40,763 nt of DNA from Candidatus Woesearchaeota archaeon (GCA_020343615.1 CP070803.1:328325-369087), one strand, 5' to 3'; positions 7,533 to 15,689 are shown, counted from the stretch's first letter. Notes: generated by a model from the letters alone, not told the origin. A program made the numbers and translations.

Positions 7533-7904
7533 ATGAGACATTTAAATACAGTAGAAGTGCCGTATAATAAAGGATCAGACTTAAAATCTATTCAAGAGAG
7601 TTTACCTGATAAGATAGATGAAGCTATTCGAGCTAATGGTTATAAACAAGAAAAAAATAGTGGTTGTTCGCGATTATCTGGATACTTTATTAATTATTCC
7701 AATAATCAAGTTGAGTTTCATGTAGATTCAAAACGAAGTCTTATAAAACCGAGAATTAAGTTCAATTTTTGCCTTAATTGCTATAATCCAAAAAATAAAA
7801 ACCAAAACAATATTTTTCAGAAATCTAAGAAGATGATGAAGAATTTAAAAAGTTTAATTAATAACTATTCTATAGAAGACCAAGTTAAACAAAAAACTTT
7901 ATAA
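7533..7904 (+). CDS. hypothetical protein, second member of the paralogous pair
   Basis: The 123-residue product aligns by eye with the upstream protein: IRANGY, GCSRLSG, INYSNN, EFHV and IKFNFCLN occur in the same order and spacing. It is more basic, with a Lys/Asn-rich tail (about 90-123). The genes are separated by only 6 nt and must be co-transcribed. They look like a tandem duplication that has diverged substantially, perhaps forming a heterodimer. Function unknown. A TTTATAAA at 7898-7905, overlapping the end of this gene, is the likely promoter of what follows. Confidence 0.6.
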   Translation: MRHLNTVEVPYNKGSDLKSIQESLPDKIDEAIRANGYKQEKNSGCSRLSGYFINYSNNQVEFHVDSKRSLIKPRIKFNFCLNCYNPKNKNQNNIFQKSKKMMKNLKSLINNYSIEDQVKQKTL

Positions 7905-7936
7905 ATGGCTTATTCTAGGTTATTTTTGTGATTAAA

Positions 7937-8036
7937 ATGAAAGGTGGTTGCCTTCATCCAGGTCAATAAGAGACTTAAAGGTAGCCGAAGGTTTTTTAAA
8001 AATATTAATAAACAATCTATGAGTAAAAGTAATTAT
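7937..8036 (+). other. interrupted small ORF leading to tRNA-His
   Basis: An ATG at 7937, preceded by GTGAT at 4-5 nt and by the TATA at 7898-7905, opens a frame that stops after ten codons (MKGGCLHPGQ). If the 13-nt repeat at 7944-7956 is left out, the frame continues as MKVQVNKRLKGSRRFFKN up to the tRNA-His gene. The stretch may be a leader peptide, a decayed gene or a leader of the tRNA transcript. I see no other feature in it. Confidence 0.3.
7944..7956 (+). repeat. 13-nt direct repeat, copy 1
   Basis: GTGGTTGCCTTCA occurs here and again at 8186-8198, 242 nt apart, with tRNA-His between. It follows an ATG by 7 nt and shifts the frame by +1. I found no further copy on either strand of the window by eye. 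Confidence 0.7.
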
Positions 8037-8108
8037 GGCGGTAATGGTGTAGTGGTATCATCTGAGACTGTGGATCTCTGGACCTGGGTTCGAATCCCAG
8101 TTACCGCC
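8037..8108 (+). tRNA. tRNA-His (GTG)
   Basis: The acceptor stem GCGGTAA/TTACCGC (8038-8044/8101-8107) is extended by an encoded G-1 at 8037 facing C73 at 8108, the identity pair of histidine tRNA. The anticodon loop CTGTGGA carries GTG, the T-loop is TTCGAAT, and the variable loop is four bases. The top pair of the anticodon stem is a U-U mismatch. It sits directly upstream of a HisRS-like gene and near full HisRS. No CCA is encoded. Confidence 0.93.
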
Positions 8109-8117
8109 CTTATTCTC

Positions 8118-8124
8118 GAGGTAA
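8118..8124 (+). promoter_or_regulatory. Shine-Dalgarno site pointing to ATG 8131
   Basis: GAGGTAA ends six bases before an ATG at 8131. This strong site fixes translation to that ATG, whose frame is one base out of phase with the HisRS-like body downstream. Confidence 0.6.
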
Positions 8125-8185
8125 TTTAAAATGGGAAAAAATAAATCTGAATTAGGAGACACTGAAATAGTGAGTGTAGAACCAC

Positions 8186-8198
8186 GTGGTTGCCTTCA
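8186..8198 (+). repeat. 13-nt direct repeat, copy 2
   Basis: This is the second GTGGTTGCCTTCA. It lies between the ATG at 8131 and the body of the HisRS-like gene. Omitting exactly these 13 nt joins the two frames as ...VEPPVLEPVIGFSDNYG, with no stop. Confidence 0.7.
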
Positions 8199-9313
8199 CA
8201 GTACTAGAGCCTGTAATAGGATTTAGTGATAACTATGGAGATCAGTTACTTAAACGTAGATATTTAGAAGCACTATTTAGTACATTTGCACAGAAAAATA
8301 AATATAATGAGATAGAAACGCCAATAATTGAGAGAGCTGAGTTATTTGATCCCAAGTTTTTTTCGAATTGGAATCCAGAAGCTTTCTTCAGAATCAATAT
8401 CAACGATTACAACGAAGACTATGAACTATTAAAAGAAAATATCGGTATTCTAAGGCCAGAAGGGACAATACCTGTTTGTAGGTTTATAGCAAAGAAGATT
8501 AATGAAGGACTAGATTTACCGATAAAATTAGCGTACGATATAGTATGTTATCGGAATGAACCAATAACAGAAGTTGATGGATTTAAGAGAAGAGAGTATA
8601 AACAACTAGGCGCTGAATACATTGGTGATAAAAGTTTAAATGCCGACGCAGAAGTCATATCTTTTGCCTATAATTTCTTAAAGAATCTAGGATTTAATGA
8701 AGAGAATATAAATGTAAGACTCAATGACGTAAGTATATTTAACAACTTAACCGAACAAAGTGGATTGGAGCGTAAAGTTAAAAATTCTCTTCAGAACGAA
8801 TTAGACACGTTCTCTAAGAATAGAGCTATTTCTCGTAATGATCGGGGAGAAAAAACAACAATAGCGGAGAATGACAGAGAATTAGGAAGACGAAGAATAT
8901 TGAGGATTGTTAGCGATAATTTAGAGGACTATGAACTAAAGGATAAATGGGAAAGACTCCTTATAGAAGAGGGAATAGAAGACTTAGTAGAATGTATTCC
9001 TGAATATAAGAAGTTAACTCCATTAGTAAGTAGGTTAAATAAAAAGGGAGTAAATGTTACTATAGATCCTACTGTTGTTAGGGGTTTTAACTATTATACT
9101 GGTCCTGTTTTTCAAATAGATTATGATAAAAACGTAGAAATTGCAGGCGGAGGACGTTATGATAATATAATTGGAGATTATTTAAAATTTCTAGGAATAG
9201 ATAAAAAGGTTCCCGCAACAGGATTTGCTTTTGGTTTGGAGAGAATAGTAAACTCAGTAAAAGATGGTAAGAAAACAGTGACATTTGATCTAGGAGGTAG
9301 CAATGAAAACTGA
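8186..9313 (+). CDS. HisRS-family paralogue lacking anticodon-binding domain
   Basis: The 375-residue frame is a class II synthetase core of the HisRS family: motif 1 region IETPIIERAELF, motif 2 CYRNEP...KRREYKQLGAEYIG, the histidine-specific RGFNYYTGPVF and AGGGRYD, and motif 3 ATGFAFGLERI. It ends right after motif 3, so the tRNA-anticodon domain of true HisRS is missing, as in HisZ-type regulatory proteins. No histidine-biosynthesis gene is nearby. The continuous frame starts at GTG 8186, but the strong Shine-Dalgarno points to ATG 8131 in another frame; the 13-nt repeat accounts for the shift. The last 11 nt overlap the next gene. It could be an editing, amidation or adenylation enzyme; the exact role is unknown. 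Confidence 0.8.
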   Translation: MVAFTVLEPVIGFSDNYGDQLLKRRYLEALFSTFAQKNKYNEIETPIIERAELFDPKFFSNWNPEAFFRININDYNEDYELLKENIGILRPEGTIPVCRFIAKKINEGLDLPIKLAYDIVCYRNEPITEVDGFKRREYKQLGAEYIGDKSLNADAEVISFAYNFLKNLGFNEENINVRLNDVSIFNNLTEQSGLERKVKNSLQNELDTFSKNRAISRNDRGEKTTIAENDRELGRRRILRIVSDNLEDYELKDKWERLLIEEGIEDLVECIPEYKKLTPLVSRLNKKGVNVTIDPTVVRGFNYYTGPVFQIDYDKNVEIAGGGRYDNIIGDYLKFLGIDKKVPATGFAFGLERIVNSVKDGKKTVTFDLGGSNEN

Positions 9314-10010
9314 AAATATGAGTTGGGATGAAATAAGAGATTATAGAAATAAGCCAATAATTATTCCTATTGGTGCTATAGAACAACATGGTCCTATGGC
9401 ACCAGTAGCTACAGATTCAATAGTTGCCGAATATCTAGCGAACAAATTGGGTGAAAAACTGAACTTTCCAGTAGCTACTTGCATAAATTTTGGATGTGTA
9501 GACCCTTCTTTCAGAAGATTTACAGGAAGTATATGTATCAAGCCAGAGACATTTATCAACTTATTGAGAGATATCATAGAATCTTATAAATTCCAAGGAT
9601 TTTCAAAATTTATAATAGTAAATGCACATGAGACTAATACAAAACTCATAGAGAGAGTTTTACAAGACATAGAAGGAATAAAAGCGGTGTCATTTGAATA
9701 TTGGAAGGTAGATAATAGAATCAACGATATTGTAGAATCAGAATTAATACATGTGTGCGAAGATGAAATAGCCATTATGCTTGCTATTAAACCAGAGCTA
9801 ATAAAAAAAGAGAAAGTAGTAGATGAATTGCCAAAGGAAGCAGAATTAGAATATACGTTGATCCCTCTTCCAGAGGAGTATAAGACAAAGACCGGAGTAA
9901 TGGGAAAACCTAGCAAAGCGACTGCTGAAAAGGGAAGAAAAATAATTGATTTAGTGATAAATAAGGTATTAGAAATCATTAGAAAAGAATTAATAAATAA
10001 TGAGGTGTAA
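9303..10010 (+). CDS. creatininase-family amidohydrolase
   Basis: A 235-residue metal-dependent hydrolase. The family metal ligands are visible: E and H in IGAIEQHGP (about residues 22-30), D in VATDS, and E in the CEDEIAIML segment. The usual NGHGGN motif appears as NAHETN. Archaeal members include formamidopyrimidine deformylase ArfB of flavin/deazaflavin synthesis, but this protein is too diverged to assign that activity. Its ATG has a good AGGAGGT site inside the upstream gene and overlaps it by 11 nt; HisRS follows after 9 nt. The fixed position between two HisRS-family genes suggests co-expression, perhaps a joint pathway. Confidence 0.82.
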   Translation: MKTENMSWDEIRDYRNKPIIIPIGAIEQHGPMAPVATDSIVAEYLANKLGEKLNFPVATCINFGCVDPSFRRFTGSICIKPETFINLLRDIIESYKFQGFSKFIIVNAHETNTKLIERVLQDIEGIKAVSFEYWKVDNRINDIVESELIHVCEDEIAIMLAIKPELIKKEKVVDELPKEAELEYTLIPLPEEYKTKTGVMGKPSKATAEKGRKIIDLVINKVLEIIRKELINNEV

Positions 10011-10019
10011 TTAATAAAA

Positions 10020-11321
10020 ATGGTGAATCTAGATATTCCAAAAGGAACAAGAGACTTTTTGCCTAAGGAAAAGATAATTAGGCAAAAAATAGTAGACGTG
10101 TTTAGGGAGACCTTTGAAGAATTCGGCTATAATCCATTAGAAACACCCTCCTTAGAATTACTTAAAGTGGCCACATATAAAGGCGGAACTCAGGCTGGAA
10201 CAGACACCTACAAAGAGATTTACAAACTAAAAGATCAAGCAAAGAGAAAATTATCGTTGAGATACGAATTAACCTTTCCTTTAGCTAGAGTTGTTTCCAT
10301 GTATAAACAACTTCCTATTCCTTTCAAGAGATATCAAATTGGTAGGACTTGGAGAGACGGTCCAATTAAAACTGGAAGATATAGGGAATTTTGGCAATGC
10401 GATGTTGATATTGTTGGAACAGATTCAATAGAAGCTGACGCTGAAATTCTAGCACTCTATACTAAAGTTTTTGAAAAACTCAAACTTAAAGTAGTCATTA
10501 AAATAAGCAACAGAAAACTTTTAGACGGGATTCTAGAATTTGCAGGAGTTCCCAAGAATAAAAAAGACGCAGCAATGATTTCTATAGATAAGTTAGAAAA
10601 AATCGGAAGAGACGCTGTTCTTGATGATGCAAAAGAAAGAGGACTAGATGAGGATTCAATGATAAAAGCTCTAGATATGTTAGAACAAGAAGGTTCTAAT
10701 TCAGAGATTATAAAGAATCTAAGCAAGTTCGTCAGCAATGAAAAAGCAAAAGAAGGCTTAGAGGAAATAAAAGAGTTACTAAAATTAGCTAAAAATTTTG
10801 GAGCAAAGAATGTGGAGTTCGTTCCTTCTTTAGCGAGAGGACTATCTTATTACACTGGTCCTGTTTTTGAGGTATTTTTGAAAAGCAGAAAGTTGAAATC
10901 TTCATTAGCAGCTGGTGGACGATGGGATGATATGATTGGAAATTTCTCAGGATCCAAAGAAAAAATACCTGCTACAGGAACATCTTTTGGTTTAGATACA
11001 ATATATGATGCATTGATTCTAGAAAAGAAAGCAGATCTAAAGACGTCATTAGTTCAAGTATATGTAATTCCTGTTGGAAACACTAGAAAAGAAGCAGCTA
11101 AAGTAGCTTCTGAATTAAGAGAGTCAGGAATAAATACAGACTTAGATCTAGTTGTAAGAGGGATTTCTAAGAATTTGACCTACGTAAACAAACAAGATAT
11201 TCCCTATGTTATATTCATAGGTGAGAAGGAACTAAAACAAAAGAAGATAAAGTTAAGAGACATGAAAACAGGAAAAGAAAAACTAATTACTATAAAGCAA
11301 GTTATTAAAGAATTATCTTAA
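10020..11321 (+). CDS. hisS: histidyl-tRNA synthetase
   Basis: The 433-residue enzyme charges tRNA-His. It begins with the HisRS signature IPKGTRDFLP, has motif 2 YQIGRTWRDGP...GRYREFWQCDVDIVG, the histidine-binding RGLSYYTGPVFE and AAGGRWD, motif 3 GTSFGLD, and a C-terminal anticodon-binding domain (about 340-433; VQVYVIPVGN...). Length is normal. GAGGTG lies 12 nt before the ATG. It ends the plus-strand histidine block and overlaps the convergent FttA-type gene by 9 nt at the 3' ends. Confidence 0.95.
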   Translation: MVNLDIPKGTRDFLPKEKIIRQKIVDVFRETFEEFGYNPLETPSLELLKVATYKGGTQAGTDTYKEIYKLKDQAKRKLSLRYELTFPLARVVSMYKQLPIPFKRYQIGRTWRDGPIKTGRYREFWQCDVDIVGTDSIEADAEILALYTKVFEKLKLKVVIKISNRKLLDGILEFAGVPKNKKDAAMISIDKLEKIGRDAVLDDAKERGLDEDSMIKALDMLEQEGSNSEIIKNLSKFVSNEKAKEGLEEIKELLKLAKNFGAKNVEFVPSLARGLSYYTGPVFEVFLKSRKLKSSLAAGGRWDDMIGNFSGSKEKIPATGTSFGLDTIYDALILEKKADLKTSLVQVYVIPVGNTRKEAAKVASELRESGINTDLDLVVRGISKNLTYVNKQDIPYVIFIGEKELKQKKIKLRDMKTGKEKLITIKQVIKELS

Positions 11322-13193
11322 TCTGAAAGATTCCATATTTCTAGGGACAGTAGTTTCTACTTTGAATGCCTTGTGCAAAGAGCTAGCCAAATCCAAACAC
11401 TTGCTCTTTTCTCCATGATTTATTATGATTCTTCTAGGAGAAGGATCTATTTTTTTAACGTATTCTATTAGCTCTTTTCTGTCAGCATGACCACTTAAAC
11501 CCGGAATAGTGTTTATTTTCATATTCAAAGGAATAGTCTGATTACCATTAAAAGTAAGCTCTTTCAATCCAGATTGTATTTTTCTACCCAGAGAACCTGC
11601 ACCTTGATAGCTTACGAATATCAATTGATTGTTCTTATTTGCAGCAAATTCTCTTAGATACTCCACAGAAGGACCTCCTGTAAGCATTCCAGAAGTAGCA
11701 AGAACAACACAAGGACCGCCATCTATTACTTGCCTTCTTTCCTTACCACCTGCAACTTCCTTAAATGTGTCAGCTAAGAAAGGATTATCATCTTTGTAGA
11801 ATACTTTTTCCTTAACGTCCTTACTTAAGAATCTAGGATATATACAAGCTATAGCATTTACATCCCAAAGCATGCCTTCTACATATATTGGTATCTTTAA
11901 TTTCTTCTTTTCAAAATAGTCCTTTAAAACTAACATAACCTCTTGTGCTCTTCCTACGCCTAAAACAGGTATTAGTACTTTACCTTTTTTCTTTATTGTT
12001 TTTTCAACCAGATCAGTTAGTTCTTTCTCAGATGTCTTTCTAGGAGGCATTTCATCATCCTTGCATCCATATGTAGATTCTATGAGTAATGTTTCAACTC
12101 TCGGGAATTTGGTGTGAGCAGGATTTAGTAAATTAGTAGCCTTTGTTTTAAAGTCTCCAGTATAAAGCAAGTTATGCCAACCTTCTCCTATGTGTAAATG
12201 AACCAAAGAGCTTCCAATAATATGTCCAGCATTGTATAGTGTAACTCTTACATCTGGAGAGATATCTGTAACTTCTCCAAGTTCAAGGACAATGGTATGC
12301 TTAATCATTTCTTTAATATCATTAGTAGCGTATATTGCGTCCCCTCCCTGTCCATGACTTACTTGTATGTAATCTAACTGTAGTAAAGCCATTATATCCC
12401 TAGTAGGAGCAGTACAGTATACCGGGCCTCTATATCCGTACTTAAATAATAGTGGAACAAGGCCACAATGATCTAAGTGAGCATGGCTTACTATAACTGC
12501 ATCTAAGTCTTGAATATTAAATTCAGGAGCTTCAAGATGAGGGAACGAATGACTAGTAGAAGCAATATCTACACCGCAATCTAACAATATCTTAGATTCA
12601 GGAGTTTGTAAGAACAAACAACTTCTTCCCACTTGTCTAGCTCCTCCAAGATAGCTAATCTTAGCCCACTTAGTTTTAGCAGAACTTTTAGTTACTTCGT
12701 AGATTCTTTTACCTACATCATCTAAAAATTTCTTACGTTCAGCACTGTCTTCATATAGGACATTCCTTATGTTCTGAATTAGAGCAGAACGTATTTCAGG
12801 CTTTCTTTGTATTACAGGAATCCACAAAGTCTCATTCTTAATCTCCTTTAGTTTCTCCCCGTTTTTGCCTATAGCAACTCCTGGTTTTCTAGCTTCTATG
12901 ATTACCAGTCCTCTTGTTGATATCATACCTATTTTAGAGATTTCAGCCTCTTTAGGTATTATTTTCTTGATCGTACTTAGAGTTTTTTCTTCACTAACTC
13001 TTATAGATGGGTCTGCACGTAACTCTATTCTCTTTTTAAAATCCTCTACTAATTTGTAGATAATATCTCCACCGTACTTGAAGAATTGTTTAGATTTAGT
13101 GTATAGAACTATATTTGCTCCTTCATACTTTGTACAGGAGATTTTCGCGTCATGTGGTATTTTGCTTAGAATTTCCTCAATAATTGTTGCCAT
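11313..13193 (-). CDS. KH-domain beta-CASP RNase, FttA/aCPSF1 type
   Basis: The 626-residue protein matches the archaeal transcription-termination ribonuclease FttA (aCPSF1). Two N-terminal KH domains (about 1-145; GKNGEKL near 109) bind RNA. The metallo-beta-lactamase domain has HAHLDH at 237-242, NAGHIIGSS and GDFKT; the beta-CASP insert and C-terminal histidine motifs (LSGHADR, INHGEK) follow. Known family members cleave pre-mRNA 3' ends at U-rich sites and eject RNA polymerase. Length is typical. The gene reads toward hisS and overlaps its end by 9 nt. The proteasome beta gene lies upstream on the same strand. Confidence 0.95.
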   Translation of the reverse strand: MATIIEEILSKIPHDAKISCTKYEGANIVLYTKSKQFFKYGGDIIYKLVEDFKKRIELRADPSIRVSEEKTLSTIKKIIPKEAEISKIGMISTRGLVIIEARKPGVAIGKNGEKLKEIKNETLWIPVIQRKPEIRSALIQNIRNVLYEDSAERKKFLDDVGKRIYEVTKSSAKTKWAKISYLGGARQVGRSCLFLQTPESKILLDCGVDIASTSHSFPHLEAPEFNIQDLDAVIVSHAHLDHCGLVPLLFKYGYRGPVYCTAPTRDIMALLQLDYIQVSHGQGGDAIYATNDIKEMIKHTIVLELGEVTDISPDVRVTLYNAGHIIGSSLVHLHIGEGWHNLLYTGDFKTKATNLLNPAHTKFPRVETLLIESTYGCKDDEMPPRKTSEKELTDLVEKTIKKKGKVLIPVLGVGRAQEVMLVLKDYFEKKKLKIPIYVEGMLWDVNAIACIYPRFLSKDVKEKVFYKDDNPFLADTFKEVAGGKERRQVIDGGPCVVLATSGMLTGGPSVEYLREFAANKNNQLIFVSYQGAGSLGRKIQSGLKELTFNGNQTIPLNMKINTIPGLSGHADRKELIEYVKKIDPSPRRIIINHGEKSKCLDLASSLHKAFKVETTVPRNMESFRLR

Positions 13194-13227
13194 TGTATAA
13201 TCTTATGGTTAAAAAGATATTACCTCA

Positions 13228-13869
13228 TTATTTTCCTAATAGTTTACTAATTTCCCCTTCTTTGATTTTTTGATATCCTTTATTATCTATTACTACTACA
13301 TCTATTCCATCTCCACTAAAGACATCTCTTCGAAGAGCAGAATTTATAGCCTTAGCAGCTAATACTTTTCCTTCACTAACTGAAAGTCCCTCTTTATATC
13401 CAGAATCTAGAACCCCGTAAGCTAGTTCCATTCCGGATCCCGAGCATACATATTTATCGAGTATTGAAGAACCTCCACTATCTAAAGAGAATACTTTAAA
13501 GCCTCCATCCTCGCTTTTTCCTCCTAAAAGGAACATACTCAGATATGGAAGAAAACTTTTTCTTCCTTCGTATAATATATTTGATAATAATTTTGAAGCA
13601 ACTTCGACAGCAGGATCCTCTTCTCTTTCTAGAAGATATAATTGCAATTCAGCTTTTAGATAATCATATAATTTTTGAGCGTCCCCTACCATACCAGCAG
13701 TAGTTATTCCAATAAAGTCAGTTACTTTCAGTATTTTATCTACTTTCTTATGCATGGCCAAGTGGCCCAATGATCCCCTTTTGTCTGCAGCTAGTACAAT
13801 TCCATCCTTGCATACTAAGCCTACAGTTGTTGTTCCTTTCTTATATTCCATTTTTTCCAACTTAATCAC
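13228..13869 (-). CDS. psmB: proteasome subunit beta
   Basis: The 213-residue subunit forms the catalytic inner rings of the 20S proteasome. A 12-residue propeptide ends in KKG and is followed by the catalytic Thr13 (TTTVG). Counting from it, Asp17 (D29) and Lys33 (K45) are in place, and the SGSGMELAYG segment near residues 142-151 is conserved. It should therefore self-process and be active. No alpha subunit or PAN ATPase is in the window, but the PAC2-family gene at 502-1287 belongs to a proteasome-chaperone-related family. Confidence 0.96.
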   Translation of the reverse strand: MIKLEKMEYKKGTTTVGLVCKDGIVLAADKRGSLGHLAMHKKVDKILKVTDFIGITTAGMVGDAQKLYDYLKAELQLYLLEREEDPAVEVASKLLSNILYEGRKSFLPYLSMFLLGGKSEDGGFKVFSLDSGGSSILDKYVCSGSGMELAYGVLDSGYKEGLSVSEGKVLAAKAINSALRRDVFSGDGIDVVVIDNKGYQKIKEGEISKLLGK

Positions 13870-13965
13870 CAGTTAAAAATGCTTAAATACGTAATGTAAT
13901 GAAATAAATCCTATTTAAAAAATTTTCCATTTACATGATTTGAATATAAATTAAAAGAAGGTTAA

Positions 13966-14580
13966 TTATTTTAGTAATTTATCACAAACTTTTTTACCTT
14001 CATTATAAGAATCTTCACCATACAAGACTATTCCAATTCTATCAACTAGTGATTTGCCTTCTAAGTGTTTTTTAGATTCAGTAACTATTGCTTCTACAGA
14101 ATCTTCTATTGGAACTTTGTATACTCCTGCACCTAATGCCGGGATTCCTATAGATTTGATTCCTTCTTCTTCTGCTTTTTTTAAGATATTTTCAACACTT
14201 TTTTCAACTATTTCTTTGTTACAATACGCGCACCTTTTTTTTGGATCATAACTTAAAGCCACGGAATGAATTATTTTTTGAGATATCTTTCCACCATCTG
14301 TAACATGTGCGGAAAACAATGGAACTCTAACTTCTATATCGCCAACATTTGTGAATCCGTGTTCTTTAGCATAGTTTTTTGCTAAATCTACTGCTTTTTT
14401 AAAAGGTTCCATTCCAGATTTTCTCAAAATTGCAGCAGAAACACCTTGAGGTTCGATCTCTAAATGAGCATTAGCAGGAGTAACTATGGCATCAGCTATA
14501 TAATCTACAATATTCCCCTGTTGAATTTCTATAGCTTTATTTTTTCCAATGGTATACTCGTTTCTTAAAATAGTTGACAT
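13966..14580 (-). CDS. macro-domain protein (ADP-ribose binding/hydrolysing type)
   Basis: The 204-residue protein is a single macro domain: QQGNIVDYIADAIVTPANAHL (about 20-40) gives the adenine-contacting Asp and the PAN motif in place of the usual VNAAN, and GIPALGAGVYKVP (about 145-157) is the diphosphate loop. Family members bind or remove ADP-ribose and related metabolites. The domain carries an unusual CAYC at about residues 118-121 between the central strands, possibly a metal site or disulfide. Its start lies opposite the small basic gene at 14678, so the genes are divergent. Confidence 0.85.
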   Translation of the reverse strand: MSTILRNEYTIGKNKAIEIQQGNIVDYIADAIVTPANAHLEIEPQGVSAAILRKSGMEPFKKAVDLAKNYAKEHGFTNVGDIEVRVPLFSAHVTDGGKISQKIIHSVALSYDPKKRCAYCNKEIVEKSVENILKKAEEEGIKSIGIPALGAGVYKVPIEDSVEAIVTESKKHLEGKSLVDRIGIVLYGEDSYNEGKKVCDKLLK

Positions 14581-14677
14581 TTTTTGCCTCTTTAATCACT
14601 ATTATTAAGTTACAACATTATTTATAAACCTTTCGGTATAAGAAAATTTTAAATATATATTTGCGGATAGTGATTAC

Positions 14678-14854
14678 ATGAGCCGTAAAAAAAGCTTAGA
14701 GAAAAGACTAAAATTCGTAGATCCCCTGACGAAAGGTATTCTACCAATTGTTAAAACAGCCAAAGTAGACAAGAACAATTATTGCGCTAAGTTTAGTAAT
14801 AATAACAATCACTATAAGCAAGCTCCTAAAAGGAATTATAAAAGAAAATTATAA
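14678..14854 (+). CDS. small basic hypothetical protein, 58 aa
   Basis: An ATG at 14678 opens a 58-codon frame. The TATA-like AAATATATATTT is centred about 24 nt upstream, so a leaderless mRNA is likely. The product begins MSRKKSLEKRLKF and ends in a run of Asn and basic residues; it has one cysteine and no membrane segment. Its high pI suggests RNA or ribosome binding, but that is only inference. No family recognised. Confidence 0.5.
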   Translation: MSRKKSLEKRLKFVDPLTKGILPIVKTAKVDKNNYCAKFSNNNNHYKQAPKRNYKRKL

Positions 14855-14908
14855 ATACTTATTTAAACCCTAGTAAAAGATTTAAATAAAGAATACACTA
14901 CAAATTAT

Positions 14909-15682
14909 GTGAAACGTCTTAATAAAAAACAAATAGAATCGATAAGAACTCTTGCTAATAAGGGCGTTAGTCTTAATCATATTGCTAATGAGCTTAATTT
15001 ATCAAAATCTGTAGTCTATTATTGGTTTAGAAAAACGGTTGGAAGAAAGATAAAAAGAGTTATTATCAATGATAACTTAAGAGAAGAAATAGGAGAAATA
15101 GCAGGAGCCTTTGCAGGAGACGGAAATTTTTATCTAAGTTCTAATTTTGGTTATAGGATTAGATTTTATTTTAGTAAAGATGATATAAACTATGCAAACC
15201 GATTAAATAGAATTATTAAAAGAGTATATGGTAAATCAGCAAATATTATTATTTACAAAAATGTTAGAATTGTCGATATTTTTGGTAAGGATATAATAAA
15301 TCACATTAAAAAATATCTAAATTGGACAGGTAAAAAAGTGTATACTGTAAGGTTAAAAAACGAACCATCAGCTTATTCTAGAGAATTTTTAATAGGGTTT
15401 TGTAGGGGACTGATTCAATCAGAAGGTTGGATTCTTAAGAATAATCTTATGATATCTTGCGCTTCTAAAGACATAATTGACAACTTATCTGAAAGTTTAG
15501 ACATTCTTGAAGTACCTCATTTGAAGAAAATTTGGAAATCTAAATGTAATAATAAACTGCGATATTCTTTATTCTTTAATAGAGCGAATACTATTCTATT
15601 TATTAAAAAAATAGGAATAAATATTAAAAATATGCCCCCGTCGGGATTTGAACCCGAGTCCCAAGCTTTCCCCAAACTTTAG
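14909..15682 (+). CDS. LAGLIDADG homing endonuclease with N-terminal HTH
   Basis: The 257-residue frame starts at GTG 14909 about 25 nt after a TTTAAATAAA box. An N-terminal helix-turn-helix (about 8-45; SLNHIANELNLSKSVVYYWF) precedes two degenerate dodecapeptide motifs, IAGAFAGDGNF (about 69-79) and FLIGFCRGLIQSEGW (about 160-174), giving the two acidic metal ligands of a monomeric enzyme. The last 16 or so codons (from PPSGFEPES) are simply the antisense of the tRNA-Glu T-arm, so the coding region invades the tRNA gene on the other strand. It is free-standing, not within an intron. Target site unknown; association with the tRNA introns is inference. Confidence 0.78.
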   Translation: MKRLNKKQIESIRTLANKGVSLNHIANELNLSKSVVYYWFRKTVGRKIKRVIINDNLREEIGEIAGAFAGDGNFYLSSNFGYRIRFYFSKDDINYANRLNRIIKRVYGKSANIIIYKNVRIVDIFGKDIINHIKKYLNWTGKKVYTVRLKNEPSAYSREFLIGFCRGLIQSEGWILKNNLMISCASKDIIDNLSESLDILEVPHLKKIWKSKCNNKLRYSLFFNRANTILFIKKIGINIKNMPPSGFEPESQAFPKL

Positions 15683-15689
15683 AAGTCCA
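15668..15689 (-). other. canonical 37/38 intron of tRNA-Glu (22 nt)
   Basis: The insert lies between G37 and A38. Anticodon-loop bases UCUC can pair with GGGG near the intron 3' end, flanked by bulges near the 5' site and AAA at the 3' site, and the intron closes as a short ACTT/AAGT hairpin: a bulge-helix-bulge substrate for the archaeal splicing endonuclease. Confidence 0.75.

Noticed and set aside
7944-8129. A 61-codon open frame from GTG 7944 as a complete protein
   Set aside because: Its second half is the tRNA-His gene read as codons; only the part before 8037 could be coding, and its true start is probably the ATG at 7937 in another frame.
7944-8198. 13-nt repeats as att sites of a tiny element excising tRNA-His
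   Set aside because: There is no integrase, the intervening 229 nt include an essential tRNA, and the frame-restoring effect of each copy is better explained by separate insertion of the 13-mer.
15633-15682. C-terminal 16 or so residues of the endonuclease frame as a functional protein segment
   Set aside because: They are the exact antisense of the tRNA-Glu T-arm and acceptor; the sequence is constrained by the tRNA, so it says nothing about protein function.
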